Shown here piece by piece: positions 1-8,967 of a DNA stretch of 64,000 bases. The notes beneath the pieces are model-generated. The model was not told the DNA's origin, searched no databases, and was given only the letters and a program-made list of their open reading frames with translations. Source of the stretch: Cognaticolwellia mytili (lineage in GTDB: Bacteria > Pseudomonadota > Gammaproteobacteria > Enterobacterales > Alteromonadaceae). The position numbers and the translations under genes are program-made. The stretch lies in the NCBI RefSeq assembly GCF_002104475.1, contig NZ_NBOF01000003.1, positions 682,001 through 746,000 of the forward strand. The letters are read 5' to 3'. Each line of letters opens with the position of its first letter. The stretch's first letter is position 1.

Positions 1-389
1 TTATTTTCTGCTCTGCTTGCTGGCTCACCGCCAATGCGTAAACCACGGCAAACATATTGAGCGCGAATATTTGTCATGCCATCTTGCTTGCAATGTAAGC
101 GCAATAGCTTGTCAGCCTGAATACGGTAAACCTCACGGTCAAGCAAGTTCATGCGCATAAGCTGATAAAGCGCGTCATGTACTAATGACCCACGCATAAA
201 GTTATCGGTGTCAATTGTTGGGCCGCTTGGCCCGTCCCAGGCATAACCGTCACGTATTGTTAATAAACCATCTTTGGTTAGCGTGATGTACTTGGTTTTA
301 ATATCTTCTAACGGCTGCAGGGGAATGTGTTCCTGGTATGTTTCAACCAGTTGGTACTTGTAACCTTTTTTGTAAGCTGCCTGAAGCAT
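1..389 (-). CDS. DUF1353 domain phage protein (partial, runs off left edge)
   Basis: An open frame starts at an ATG (387-389, complement) and stays open to the window edge, giving about 129 residues. The stretch YAWDGPSGPTIDTDN followed by a conserved SLVHDALYQ is characteristic of DUF1353 proteins, found in phage late regions. The start lies 10 bp after the gpG-like gene, so it belongs to the same leftward late operon. The biochemical role is unknown. The family is usually not much longer than this, so only a few C-terminal residues are probably missing. Confidence 0.75.
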   Translation of the reverse strand, partial: MLQAAYKKGYKYQLVETYQEHIPLQPLEDIKTKYITLTKDGLLTIRDGYAWDGPSGPTIDTDNFMRGSLVHDALYQLMRMNLLDREVYRIQADKLLRLHCKQDGMTNIRAQYVCRGLRIGGEPASRAEN

Positions 390-399
390 AGCTTTCGCC

Positions 400-837
400 T
401 TATTCAATAATTAAATGGTCGCGTAAAATCTCACGTATTTCAGCACGCTCAAATGGTGCTATGCCTAAAAACGGTCTGGCTTCAATACCAGCTTCAAGTC
501 GGCCAAATTGATGCGTTGCCCCGTATTCAAGTGGTGTGCCTATCGCTAAATCATCACCATTGAGTTGATAATTAATTAAATCAGCAAGGTTGCCTTCTTC
601 GGTTAAAATTCTGTCGGGGCGTTTTTTCTTGGCGAGGGTTTCATTATGCAGTGGTGCCCATGGTGTACCGTCGGGGGCTTGCATATCAATAAAACGCCGC
701 TGCGTTGATTCAACTAAGTACTCACCAATGTCTTGCAATGCGGGGGTTAAGTCTTGACCTTTTTTTATGGCTCTACTAATCGCTTTGCTAATATGCGATA
801 TGCCTTTAACGTCAACCTTAATAAAGCTACCCGACAT
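400..837 (-). CDS. phage virion morphogenesis protein (Mu gpG-like)
   Basis: A 145-aa protein of the phage virion morphogenesis family (Mu gpG type), a tail-assembly or virion completion factor. The family hallmark near the C terminus is visible as EYGATHQFG followed by ARPFLG. The ATG at 837 is preferred to the in-frame ATG at 870 because it falls right after the stop of the upstream gene (TAA at 839-841), the usual tight packing in this operon. Confidence 0.8.
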   Translation of the reverse strand: MSGSFIKVDVKGISHISKAISRAIKKGQDLTPALQDIGEYLVESTQRRFIDMQAPDGTPWAPLHNETLAKKKRPDRILTEEGNLADLINYQLNGDDLAIGTPLEYGATHQFGRLEAGIEARPFLGIAPFERAEIREILRDHLIIE

Positions 838-838
838 A

Positions 839-1114
839 TTATAAGCTCGACTCATAGGTTTTAATGGCAATCAATTCATCTTCATCAGCTGACGCATAAA
901 GTGCTTCAATAATGTATTTACTGCGTTCACGTTCTGCGCCACCAGCTGCGGTTGCATCATCAAGTAGCTGGTAAATTTGAGGTAAACGTTTTTGCAATGG
1001 CGTTTCCGTATTTGAAACCAGTTTAAGCGCTTCATCAACAATGGGTGTTGAAAAATCATAGGAGAAATTACTGTCGCCAATAGCATCATCGATGCGCGAT
1101 AACATATCAGTCAT
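839..1114 (-). CDS. hypothetical phage protein
   Basis: A 91-aa acidic protein, largely helical by inspection, with no motif I recognise. Its start overlaps the end of the gpF-like gene by 8 bp and its stop abuts the gpG-like gene, so it is translationally packed within the head gene cluster. A role in head or tail assembly is inferred only from position. Confidence 0.65.
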   Translation of the reverse strand: MTDMLSRIDDAIGDSNFSYDFSTPIVDEALKLVSNTETPLQKRLPQIYQLLDDATAAGGAERERSKYIIEALYASADEDELIAIKTYESSL

Positions 1115-2534
1115 TGTTTATTGCCTTATTCACTAAGTTATCCATATATTGTGCTATATCATCATTCCATGCTGCTAGGGCTTTTCTGTCAAGCAACCAA
1201 GCAACAAACATTTCTGCATGCCATTCAAAGTTATTCTCTTTGGCATAGCGGGTAATGGTGTTGTTTTCACCCATTTTTATACGAGGCCGATATGGCATAC
1301 CCGCCTTGTAATGTATTTGATGTCCTATTTCATGTATCCAGTCGCTAACCATTGAGCTATTGGCACCGCCATCACCAAAGGTTTTTAACACCTCAGAAAA
1401 AGTATAGGCACTTTTTCCCGCTTTGTTCAATGTAATTGCTGCGCTAATAGCTTGTTTAATTTCATTGCTAACCGCTTTTGAAAACACGCCTTGGGCTTTC
1501 ATTACCACATGGTTAAACGAACGGCTGGTGTAACCATCAGCAATACGATATTGGTTATCGGTGTATAACTGCAGTGTATGCAACCTAGCGTGTTTACCCA
1601 AATAATGTTCAATATCATCTTTTACTTTAGTGGCAGCCACGGCCCTTGGGTTCATTTCTTTTTGTTGAAGAAATAATGTTTTTGTCTGGTGTTTATCCAG
1701 GAACAAACGCAGCTTCTCAACTTCAGGCGCAGCGGCCGTGTTTTTTAATTCAGCTAGCACTGAGTTTAAGCCGTGAATATCAGCACCGCGCACTGTGCTA
1801 AAAGCCGTTGGTGCGATGCGTTCTGGCGGCACATGAACGGGGGCTTTCTTCTTAGCCAATTGTTTTTGTTGTTTCACAACCGTTGATTTTCTTGGTGCAT
1901 AATCAAAACTTGGATCAATTCCTTTTGGTATTTTATGTACTTCACCCGTGGCTTTATCTGTCCATTCCCAAATGCCATTATTGGGCGCTTTATCAACCGT
2001 GATGCCTTTGCGTTTTAAGTAACGTGCAGAGCGGCCGCGAACACGACACTTACAACCCCAACCATTGCTTGGGAAATGTGTTTGCCACCATGGATCGTCT
2101 TTGGGTAAAACCAATGTATGCCAGGATAAATGCAACGCTCTTGGTTGGCGGCTATCGCCGTGTTGATATTCCCAAAAAGGAAAATTTTGTAATTGCTCGA
2201 AACGTCCTGCGTTGTAGGCTTGGCGCATATTTGTGTTGTAAATAATATTGCTGCGCCAATTAGCATCACCTGTATGGCTCCAACCGTGCTTAGCGGTAAT
2301 GTTTTTAAATTCTTTTTGAAACCAACTTATTGATTTGCCCTCAGCAATGGCACGGTCAACCGCTTGCCTAAAATCATTAAGCAAATCATCTTTAAGGGCT
2401 CCGGCCACCATAAAACCGCTATTGTGGCCATCACGCCAAACATCATTCCAACGTTCGGTTGGTATGTTTAATTTGTTTTTGAAAAAATCAATAGACTCTT
2501 GAAACGGCAGTGAGCCATAACGGGCTTCAGGCAT
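1107..2534 (-). CDS. phage head morphogenesis protein (Mu gpF/gp30-like) with C-terminal HExxH domain
   Basis: A 475-aa protein. The N-terminal half (about residues 1-200) has the minor head protein pattern of Mu gpF / SPP1 gp7, including YNTNMRQAYNAGRFEQ and a WGCKCRVR segment. These proteins sit at the portal and help DNA ejection or packaging. The C-terminal part (about 330-475) carries WIHEIGHQIH, an HExxH zinc-protease-like motif, followed about 40 residues later by EWHAEMFVAWL, which could give a third ligand. Some phage gpF-like proteins carry accessory enzymatic domains at this end, but I cannot name this one. It lies between portal and gpG-like genes as in Mu. Confidence 0.82.
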   Translation of the reverse strand: MPEARYGSLPFQESIDFFKNKLNIPTERWNDVWRDGHNSGFMVAGALKDDLLNDFRQAVDRAIAEGKSISWFQKEFKNITAKHGWSHTGDANWRSNIIYNTNMRQAYNAGRFEQLQNFPFWEYQHGDSRQPRALHLSWHTLVLPKDDPWWQTHFPSNGWGCKCRVRGRSARYLKRKGITVDKAPNNGIWEWTDKATGEVHKIPKGIDPSFDYAPRKSTVVKQQKQLAKKKAPVHVPPERIAPTAFSTVRGADIHGLNSVLAELKNTAAAPEVEKLRLFLDKHQTKTLFLQQKEMNPRAVAATKVKDDIEHYLGKHARLHTLQLYTDNQYRIADGYTSRSFNHVVMKAQGVFSKAVSNEIKQAISAAITLNKAGKSAYTFSEVLKTFGDGGANSSMVSDWIHEIGHQIHYKAGMPYRPRIKMGENNTITRYAKENNFEWHAEMFVAWLLDRKALAAWNDDIAQYMDNLVNKAINND

Positions 2535-2603
2535 TTTTTACTCGCTTGCTCGTCATATGCTCGCACCAACGATGATAACGTTTAAGGTATTTATTCAGCA
2601 CGT

Positions 2604-4244
2604 TTAGTCTCCGTTCTCTACATCAGCCATACCACTAAGCTCTGCAACAACTAGAGCTTGCTGCATTACTGTGGTGGCTTCATCAATGGACAAGTCCATT
2701 TCATTAAGTTGTGTTTGCAAGTCTTCAAGCGATTTGGCATTAAGCACCAGGCTTTCAACTTCTTCGGTAAACTGCTGCAGTACAGGCGACATTTTATCGG
2801 CAAGCTGTTCACTGAAAAGCTCCGCCGCATCTTTATCATTGACCTTTTTCAACGCGGCTATTTTATGAATAGCGATAGATTTTAACGCGGCATTGCCTTG
2901 GCTTTGTTTATTGCTAAGGGCTTCTTTAGTAGTTTTATCATCAGCTTCAACTACTGGCGGTTTAACTGTTGGCATTGGCGTGCCTGAAGAAGAAGCAGCA
3001 ACCAAAATATCTTCGCCGTCTTTGGCTTCAGGTATTTGTGCTTTATCTTGCACCCATCGTGTCGGTATTTTAAGACCTAAATCAACAAGACCAGGTAAGG
3101 ATTCTGAAAGGAACTTTAAGTCTTCAGGCTCTGTGGTATCAAACTCTAAGCGCGGTGAACGGCTGGCCTTTTTATAGCTAGCACAATTAAGCATATACAT
3201 TGGCAAGACAATATCACGCGTTGTAGTAGCTTCAATTTGGCTCAAATCGCTGTCGCGTAGTTCTTCACGCACTTCGTTATGGACATTACCAAGGGCATTG
3301 GTTGAGCTTTTACCGTCGGCTTGGCTAGTTAACGTGCCGCCAAGAATGGCTTTGCTCATGGTTTTTTCCATGAACTCCATCATGTAGGCAAATGGCTTTT
3401 CACTACCTTTAGCGGCTTCTTGAAATTCCATGTCCATGCCTACGGGAATAATGCCACCTGCATTATGGCCAATGGACATGACCGCACGCAGCAAGGTGTT
3501 TTTCTCGCTATTGCTTGCCCCTGTGGGGTATCGACCTAGACGCAGTGGCAAACCATAAATTTCGTTAAACTCGGCTAAATCACGCACGCTAAAGTTTTTA
3601 AAAATATATGGCCATGCTAGTACTCGTGCTAAACCATTACGAGATAAGTAGCCCGATTTTGTGCGGTGAACGTGCGATACCCAACCGAACGGTTGCAAAG
3701 GCTCGCCATGCTCTGACGAGTCACGCAAACGTAGTTCATTGCGGTTTTCAGGGTTAAGTCGAAACCAGCTAGGATCTCTAAAATCAAAGCACTTTGGCAA
3801 CCAAAGCTTTTCTTCTTGGTGCCAAGTAATTTCTTGGTTAGAAAAACCTTTTAAAATAGCGTCAGACATATCGAAAAACATATCACCCAAATGCGTCATG
3901 TCTTCAAGCATTTCTTGCAACATTTCAGTATCGCGCAATTCAGCTTTATCAGCGTTACGGGGAGGAACAAGTTTCCAAGGTACGCTTTTCATGCACAAAC
4001 GGCGCTTTTGTAATTCAGCGAATAAATGACCGTCTTTCTCTTCCATGTCTTCCGCTAGTTCACATTGCGACATTACATCACCTTGCTCAGCACATTTTAA
4101 AACAACGGCAAGTTTAGCCGGTGTTAATCCTTTGCTTGGATGCTCTGCATAGTACTTGTGCAAATGCGCGAGTTTCGCGTCTTCAGTTTGCGGCGTGGTT
4201 AAATCGTCTGAGCTAATTGACTGGCCGTATTGATCAACAATCAT
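2604..4244 (-). CDS. phage portal protein, DUF935 family (Mu gp29-like)
   Basis: About 546 aa, the usual length for DUF935 portal proteins, which form the dodecameric DNA gate of the head. Recognisable segments include GFSNQEITW, FRDPSWFRL and the YGLPLRLGRYP stretch with flanking family context. The ATG at 4244 overlaps the terminase stop codon (TAATG), so it is a better start than the TTG at 4250. The C-terminal 100 residues are rich in charged residues and helical. Confidence 0.88.
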   Translation of the reverse strand: MIVDQYGQSISSDDLTTPQTEDAKLAHLHKYYAEHPSKGLTPAKLAVVLKCAEQGDVMSQCELAEDMEEKDGHLFAELQKRRLCMKSVPWKLVPPRNADKAELRDTEMLQEMLEDMTHLGDMFFDMSDAILKGFSNQEITWHQEEKLWLPKCFDFRDPSWFRLNPENRNELRLRDSSEHGEPLQPFGWVSHVHRTKSGYLSRNGLARVLAWPYIFKNFSVRDLAEFNEIYGLPLRLGRYPTGASNSEKNTLLRAVMSIGHNAGGIIPVGMDMEFQEAAKGSEKPFAYMMEFMEKTMSKAILGGTLTSQADGKSSTNALGNVHNEVREELRDSDLSQIEATTTRDIVLPMYMLNCASYKKASRSPRLEFDTTEPEDLKFLSESLPGLVDLGLKIPTRWVQDKAQIPEAKDGEDILVAASSSGTPMPTVKPPVVEADDKTTKEALSNKQSQGNAALKSIAIHKIAALKKVNDKDAAELFSEQLADKMSPVLQQFTEEVESLVLNAKSLEDLQTQLNEMDLSIDEATTVMQQALVVAELSGMADVENGD

Positions 4245-5920
4245 TACCAAGCTCCTTTTTCGTCATTTGGAAAATCATTATCATCATCGTCTTCATCTCG
4301 GTTTTTATCGGGTAACGGCGTGAACTCAATTACGCCACCCTCCATTTTGCTCGCACGAACCAACATAGCCACGGCAACCGCTGCATCACCATGTCGTTTT
4401 TTGTCGACTTTGCCAGCTTTAGCATCTTTTTCAGTAGTACGGCCTTTGTCAATTTTGGGTACACCGTTGATCACATGTATATGGCCAAGGTCATCAAATT
4501 GGTTTTGGTCTTTAGGAAGTTTTATTGTGCCTTCATCAAATGCATCTTTTACTTTTGGCATCCATTCTCGATACCATGATTCAGAGAGGTGAATGCAATC
4601 TACCATTTGAACGCCATATTTGAGCATGGCAACCTCAGCTAAATAACCACCGTTACCTGTTGCATCAAATGCCGCACCACGTAAGCGCGGTAGCCTATCT
4701 AATATGAAGTACACAATGATTTTCTGACATTCATAAGGAATATCACGAAGCTCAATATTAAAAGGCACATCAAGATCCATTAATGGCGTTATCTCACCGG
4801 GCATTAAAACGGTTAAATCACCTTTACGGGCAAAATCTTCACCAAAGGCGTGGTATCTATCAGGGTTAAGCTTGTCTAATAATGGTTTTAATTCTTTTTC
4901 ACAAAAGTCTCTTATTTCATTTCTGCGTTGGTCTTCTGTCCACAATAAAAAACCATCAGGAGCGGTATAACGAACAACGGGGCGACCCGCCACCATAGCG
5001 CGTTCACGAACGGGCCGTGTTAAATATTGCCCACCACTTGCGCGAGGAATACAGCCGTATTCCTCTTCGGCCATTTCTTTAGTGGGTGCATTTTTATAAA
5101 GTTCATCACGCCACTTTTGTTCTTTTTCTTTAGACCATTCTTGACCAGACACATAGCAAATGCGCTTATAGAGACCTTGTTCTATAGCATCGTCTAATGA
5201 TATTGAATGAATGCTATAATCTTTTTTTCCTGCTCTAGCGTCTTGTATCCATTGGTTGAATAAATTACCAACACCATTATGGGTTGAAATAATACGAACT
5301 TTAGCGCCCCACATGGTTAGCGCTTGTGCAGCTTTAAATAGTTCATCGAGCTCAACATGAAAAGAAGCTTCATCAATGGTTACATCACCTTGAAGGCCAC
5401 GTAAATTTGAAGGGCGAGAGCTTAAGGCTTGAATTTTTTTTCCCGTGTTAGGGAAGCGGATCATGTAGGCAAGAATTTCTTCTTTTTTGTCTTTGTCCCA
5501 TCAGGTTTGTTCGTAAACGTCAGCATCAGCTAATTGGTTGAATGCTTTTGCGAACAAAGCACATGCTGCAATGTATTCAAGCGCCATTTCTTGTTTAGAG
5601 CCAACATAGAATACGTTTCTACCGCCACGCCTACGAGGCTTTGACGCGGTAATAACATCTTTACCTGCTTGTGCCCAAGTTAAACCAGTACGACGGCTTT
5701 TTTCGGCAATAGCATAAGTTGAATTATCTAAGAACCACTTTTGTTGATAAGGAAGGAATACCGCCTCTTTGGATGGGTCAGGAAAATTATCTTCAGTCGC
5801 TGGCTCATACTCAACACCTAAGATTTCACATTCATCTGACAGGTTTATTTTTTTAGGGGAATTAAGAGCAACAACACGTTTGCTTTTTTCCCAAGGCTTG
5901 TCCATTACTATGCTAGCCAT
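4244..5920 (-). pseudogene. phage terminase large subunit (Mu gp28-like), interrupted by an in-frame TGA
   Basis: Two collinear pieces in the same frame (5501-5920 and 4244-5464) together make a Mu gp28-type packaging motor. The first piece holds the Walker A-like EKSRRTGLTWAQA. The second holds the Walker B-like GDVTIDEASFH and a nuclease region containing FGEDFARKGDLTV and the late acidic AAFDATGNGG. They are separated only by a TGA at 5501-5503 and 12 sense codons that read WDKDKKEEILAY. No frame change is needed to join them. Either the prophage is defective for packaging, the stop is suppressed, or this is a sequencing error. Next to DUF3486 and portal genes as in Mu. Confidence 0.82.
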
Positions 5921-6495
5921 TAAGCTTTCCCCATGAGAATACCTGTTATCTTGGCTTCAAGCTGTTCGCTCATACCATCTTCACCACGAAGTTCTTCGGT
6001 AACTGCAGCAGCAGCTTCTTCTGCATAGGCTTGTCTAATTTGTTTTTCTTTTTTCATATTTGACATAGCCGCATCTTCTAAGCGCTTTAATGTCAGGGCT
6101 AAGGTGTTTATGGTTTTAGCATCAAGTAAATTATCTGGATCAGCATTGGCATTCATCAGCAACTTAAAATGCTGAGTTTTTAACATTTCAAGTAGCAGCT
6201 GTGTTGTTTCGCCTGTTGGCTTGCTACCAAACTGAGCAATCCACATTTCAGTTGACTCACGCATGGCCCTTATTTCTTGGCCAACCGTTTCCATTTCAGT
6301 GCTGTAACGACTTAAACCAGATTTACTAATTTTTTGTTTAGTAAGGCCCGCTTGTTCAATGCGTTCATTTATTGCGTTGAGTATATCGGCCTGTGTATGG
6401 CTTTTATCACGTAATAAGGCATCAAGTTCAACTTTCAATTTAGGGGGCAACAAATCGATTTTTGACGCCTTGCCACGCTTTTTAATGTTACTCAT
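5920..6495 (-). CDS. DUF3486 family phage protein (Mu gp27-like)
   Basis: A 191-aa protein beginning with a basic segment (MSNIKKRGKASKIDLLPP) and then a predicted HTH-like region (residues 17-70) ending in SKSGLSRYSTEME, typical of DUF3486/Mu gp27. The family lies just before the large terminase and is thought to act as a small terminase. Its start overlaps the preceding gene by 4 bp (ATGA) and its stop overlaps the terminase start. Confidence 0.85.
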   Translation of the reverse strand: MSNIKKRGKASKIDLLPPKLKVELDALLRDKSHTQADILNAINERIEQAGLTKQKISKSGLSRYSTEMETVGQEIRAMRESTEMWIAQFGSKPTGETTQLLLEMLKTQHFKLLMNANADPDNLLDAKTINTLALTLKRLEDAAMSNMKKEKQIRQAYAEEAAAAVTEELRGEDGMSEQLEAKITGILMGKA

Positions 6496-6758
6496 GACTT
6501 GGTTTCCATCTGCTTTAGGTAGTCTTGACGAATTTTAGGCACTTCACGACGAATAGCAGCTAATGCACGCTTGGCTTCAGGGTCATTTTTAAAAACTTCT
6601 TTCACCCAACTTTCAGCAACAAATGCTTCATTAGGCTTTGCTTTTTCAAAAGCAGGTTTTATGCATTGCTTTTCAATTTCAGCGTAAACAACGAATCGAG
6701 CAAAGGCAGAAACCAGTCGTTTTTCAGCAGCGTTATAAGGTTTTTGTTTCTTAGCCAT
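6492..6758 (-). CDS. hypothetical phage protein, upstream of DUF3486
   Basis: An 88-aa basic protein with no recognised motif. It ends in a 4-bp overlap with the DUF3486 gene, so the two are probably translated together. Mu-like phages often carry a small unnamed gene here. Confidence 0.6.
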   Translation of the reverse strand: MAKKQKPYNAAEKRLVSAFARFVVYAEIEKQCIKPAFEKAKPNEAFVAESWVKEVFKNDPEAKRALAAIRREVPKIRQDYLKQMETKS

Positions 6759-6765
6759 AAGTCAC

Positions 6766-7053
6766 CTATGCACTTGGGCGTTTAACGCCCTCTACAAAGC
6801 TTTTGCCTTGGGCCACGTCTTGGCCACGACTAAGCAATGTGGCATTCATAATGTCGCCCACGTTTTCAACAGACACTAAACCTTGCTCAGCTAACCACCC
6901 TAAATTGGTACGTACCTGGTCACGGCTCATTATGTTGTGAAACGCTTCGCACGTATCTTGGATCATGCTGTCGTTGCTTCTGTAGCCAAGTGCCTCTAAT
7001 GCCCGCAAAATTGAAAGGCGATGATGCTGGTTTTGAATCTTTTGAAGAGCCAT
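6766..7053 (-). CDS. small winged-helix-like phage protein (VpaChn25_0724 type)
   Basis: A 95-aa protein with HHRLSILRALEALGY, a region of two to three helices, then MSRDQVRTNLGWLAEQGLVSVE, the shape of a winged helix-turn-helix. Mu-like prophages carry this conserved small protein between gp25- and gp27-type genes. DNA binding is inferred from the fold-like pattern, not known. Confidence 0.7.
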   Translation of the reverse strand: MALQKIQNQHHRLSILRALEALGYRSNDSMIQDTCEAFHNIMSRDQVRTNLGWLAEQGLVSVENVGDIMNATLLSRGQDVAQGKSFVEGVKRPSA

Positions 7054-7056
7054 GAT

Positions 7057-7410
7057 TTATCCTTTAATTTCGTTTTCAACAAGCATGTTTACGTGGTTAT
7101 TAATGTTTTTCAGTAGGTCTTTCATACCGTCAACACTGCCTTTTAACTCGCTAACTTCTTTTTCAAGTGAGTGCCTGTCTTCACTTGAGGGAATACTTTT
7201 TAGCTTTGTTTCAATGGTTGTTACTTGAGTTGCTAATGCTATATGTGCTTTGTCGGTGCTGTAGGTATCTTGAATTTTTTGCACTTGAGCTTTTAATATT
7301 TCGTGGTCTTTGCGTTTAACAAAAACTAAGACCAAAATAAAAATGGCAATAGAAATAATTGCCGACATAGCAAACTGAATAATTTGAAAATTATCTTTTA
7401 AAAACTCCAT
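7057..7410 (-). CDS. DUF2730 family phage protein (Mu gp25-like)
   Basis: A 117-aa protein with one N-terminal membrane helix (about residues 11-30) followed by a long coiled-coil segment, as in DUF2730. It lies in the same place as Mu gp25 between lysis and packaging genes. Function is not established for the family. Confidence 0.75.
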   Translation of the reverse strand: MEFLKDNFQIIQFAMSAIISIAIFILVLVFVKRKDHEILKAQVQKIQDTYSTDKAHIALATQVTTIETKLKSIPSSEDRHSLEKEVSELKGSVDGMKDLLKNINNHVNMLVENEIKG

Positions 7411-7412
7411 AA

Positions 7413-7637
7413 CTACTTCCGTCTGTTATTAGAAAACTCATTTAATGTTTGGCAGTCAACACAGCGCACAGCATCAACTGCTTCAATACGTACTTGGGGA
7501 ACAGGTATTGCACAATCTAAGCAAATGCGTATTCCGTCAATAATCAAAGATTGTTCTTTAACTGGTTTATGTGAAGACAACGCTATATCAAGCGCTTGCT
7601 GCTCTAACTTTGCAGCTTGGTCAAATTGGTCAGCCAA
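7413..7637 (-). CDS. TraR/DksA-type C4 zinc finger phage protein
   Basis: A 74-aa protein with ICLDCAIPVP about 20 residues before RCVDCQTLNE, giving two CxxC pairs, the DksA/TraR C4 zinc finger. The preceding helix is acidic, as in TraR. TraR-like proteins bind the RNA polymerase secondary channel and mimic DksA with ppGpp. It is packed between the Rz1-like lipoprotein and the DUF2730 gene. Confidence 0.8.
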   Translation of the reverse strand: MADQFDQAAKLEQQALDIALSSHKPVKEQSLIIDGIRICLDCAIPVPQVRIEAVDAVRCVDCQTLNEFSNNRRK

Positions 7638-7639
7638 GG

Positions 7640-7909
7640 TTATTCCTTATTTTTTGTTGTACCAGGATATGTTTGTTTTGGCGTTAGTAGCGCATCAACA
7701 AGGTTTCTTGCCATGCAAAAATCAACACCGATCACAACGCCTTGTCGGGCCAATGCTCGTTTTAGTGCAGCCCGTAAAATAGGGTCTGTTGATTCACAAT
7801 AACTTTTGGCAATGCTATTTACTTTTGTTGAAATATCACCGAACTGATAAGACGTTGACTGACAACCAAACAAGGCGACTAGCAGTAAAATGACAATGAA
7901 ATTTTTCAT
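7640..7909 (-). CDS. phage lipoprotein (Rz1-like position)
   Basis: The start at 7909 gives MKNFIVILLLVALFGCQ, a signal peptide ending in a lipobox with Cys15. An in-frame upstream ATG at 7936 would put nine polar residues before it. The mature part has two further cysteines (ESYCES-like region and DFCMA). Its place in the lysis cluster suggests a spanin or lysis accessory role, but it is longer and less proline-rich than a typical Rz1. Confidence 0.6.
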   Translation of the reverse strand: MKNFIVILLLVALFGCQSTSYQFGDISTKVNSIAKSYCESTDPILRAALKRALARQGVVIGVDFCMARNLVDALLTPKQTYPGTTKNKE

Positions 7910-7920
7910 GTGTTTTTCCT

Positions 7921-8121
7921 TTAATTGATTAACCAAATAATTAAGGTGAGGATGCCGATAAGGTTATCCAGCAATATGATTGCCATACCGATACCAAAGT
8001 AAGCAATGGGCTCATAACTTCTAAATATGGCTGGCTCAGCCTTGTAGCTTTGACATGCAAGGGCGATAAACGCTAAACCCACAATAAGCAAAAAAATGAT
8101 AACGAGTGACATTTTAAACAT
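7921..8121 (-). CDS. small two-TM protein, putative holin
   Basis: Starting at the ATG at 8119-8121, the product is 66 aa with two membrane helices (about residues 4-22 and 40-64) joined by a short polar loop. This size and topology, one gene downstream of the endolysin, fit a class II holin. The start overlaps the preceding stop by 8 bp. An in-frame ATG at 8184 would add 21 polar residues and is less likely. Confidence 0.6.
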   Translation of the reverse strand: MFKMSLVIIFLLIVGLAFIALACQSYKAEPAIFRSYEPIAYFGIGMAIILLDNLIGILTLIIWLIN

Positions 8122-8344
8122 GATGAGCCCTTTTATTTGAGGCTGCGTTTTGTGTTGCACGTAGGATGGCCGTTTTAATATCAACTTCTGTTACGTTGTC
8201 CCAACCACGACGATATTGCTTTAGTTGTTCAGGACGCTTGTAAATACACTTAAAGGCAATTGACTTGTTAGCTGTTGCCATAAGTATTTCAGCTTGAATT
8301 CTGGCGTTACGGCCTTCTTGATAGCGAACATCAGACCTATTCAT
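8114..8344 (-). CDS. hypothetical phage protein in lysis cluster
   Basis: A 76-aa strongly basic protein with no recognised domain. It overlaps the endolysin gene by 8 bp at its start and the holin-like gene by 8 bp at its end, so it is part of the lysis cassette. Confidence 0.6.
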   Translation of the reverse strand: MNRSDVRYQEGRNARIQAEILMATANKSIAFKCIYKRPEQLKQYRRGWDNVTEVDIKTAILRATQNAASNKRAHHV

Positions 8345-8900
8345 GCGTACTTACCCCAAAGCCTGCAATAATTTGGCATTCAATAAGAATGTCTAATGCG
8401 CGGTCATTCCAGCCTTCAACGTTAACCACTTGACTAATATCAGCTTGCACAAGGTTGTTATAGGCTCGGCAACGTTCACGGGTGAATTGAGTTAAGAATA
8501 TTAATGAACATGCAGCAGCTGCCGCATTAAGGGTTTTTGGCCCGATAATGCCGTCGACTTTTACTCGTAATAACTTCTGCAGGGTTTTGCGGGCAAAATC
8601 GCCGCCTTGATTCACACAGGCATCGAAGAAGGTAAGTGCCAGTTCGTCGGGGAGTAGTCCGCATTGGTTGAAGTTCCAATAGTCTTGAAAATAGATATCT
8701 GCCGCTAAGGGGATTGTTAAGTTGGCAATATCAACATTGGGATACCAGCGTTTAGTAATACCGTATTTTGTTTCTAGGCCACGGTCACTACTTGCTACGT
8801 TATAGCCACCTTCTTCAACAAGAATTCGGGCAATGGCTTGACGCGCGATACTGGGTATCGTGTCATCAATAAGTAAGATTATTTCGTTTAAGTTTTTCAT
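8337..8900 (-). CDS. phage endolysin, glycoside hydrolase family 108
   Basis: A 187-aa muramidase-type lysin. ILVEEGGYNVASSDRGLETKYGIT matches the GH108 EGG...GIT catalytic region, with Glu at about residue 29. The C-terminal half (LLRVKVDGIIGPKTL onward) matches the peptidoglycan-binding domain usually paired with GH108. There is no signal peptide, so export through a holin is expected. It is the first gene of the leftward late operon after a 67-bp gap. Confidence 0.88.
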   Translation of the reverse strand: MKNLNEIILLIDDTIPSIARQAIARILVEEGGYNVASSDRGLETKYGITKRWYPNVDIANLTIPLAADIYFQDYWNFNQCGLLPDELALTFFDACVNQGGDFARKTLQKLLRVKVDGIIGPKTLNAAAAACSLIFLTQFTRERCRAYNNLVQADISQVVNVEGWNDRALDILIECQIIAGFGVSTHE

Positions 8901-8967
8901 GCTGCCAGAGTGACAGCATATACAAAGGCGTGGTAATAACCTGTATTAGTAAATTATGGAGGTGGGG

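Noticed and set aside
2015-2269. Open frames on the + strand or in other frames over the head and portal genes
   Set aside because: Composition and lack of ribosome sites show they are shadows of the recognised genes on the minus strand.
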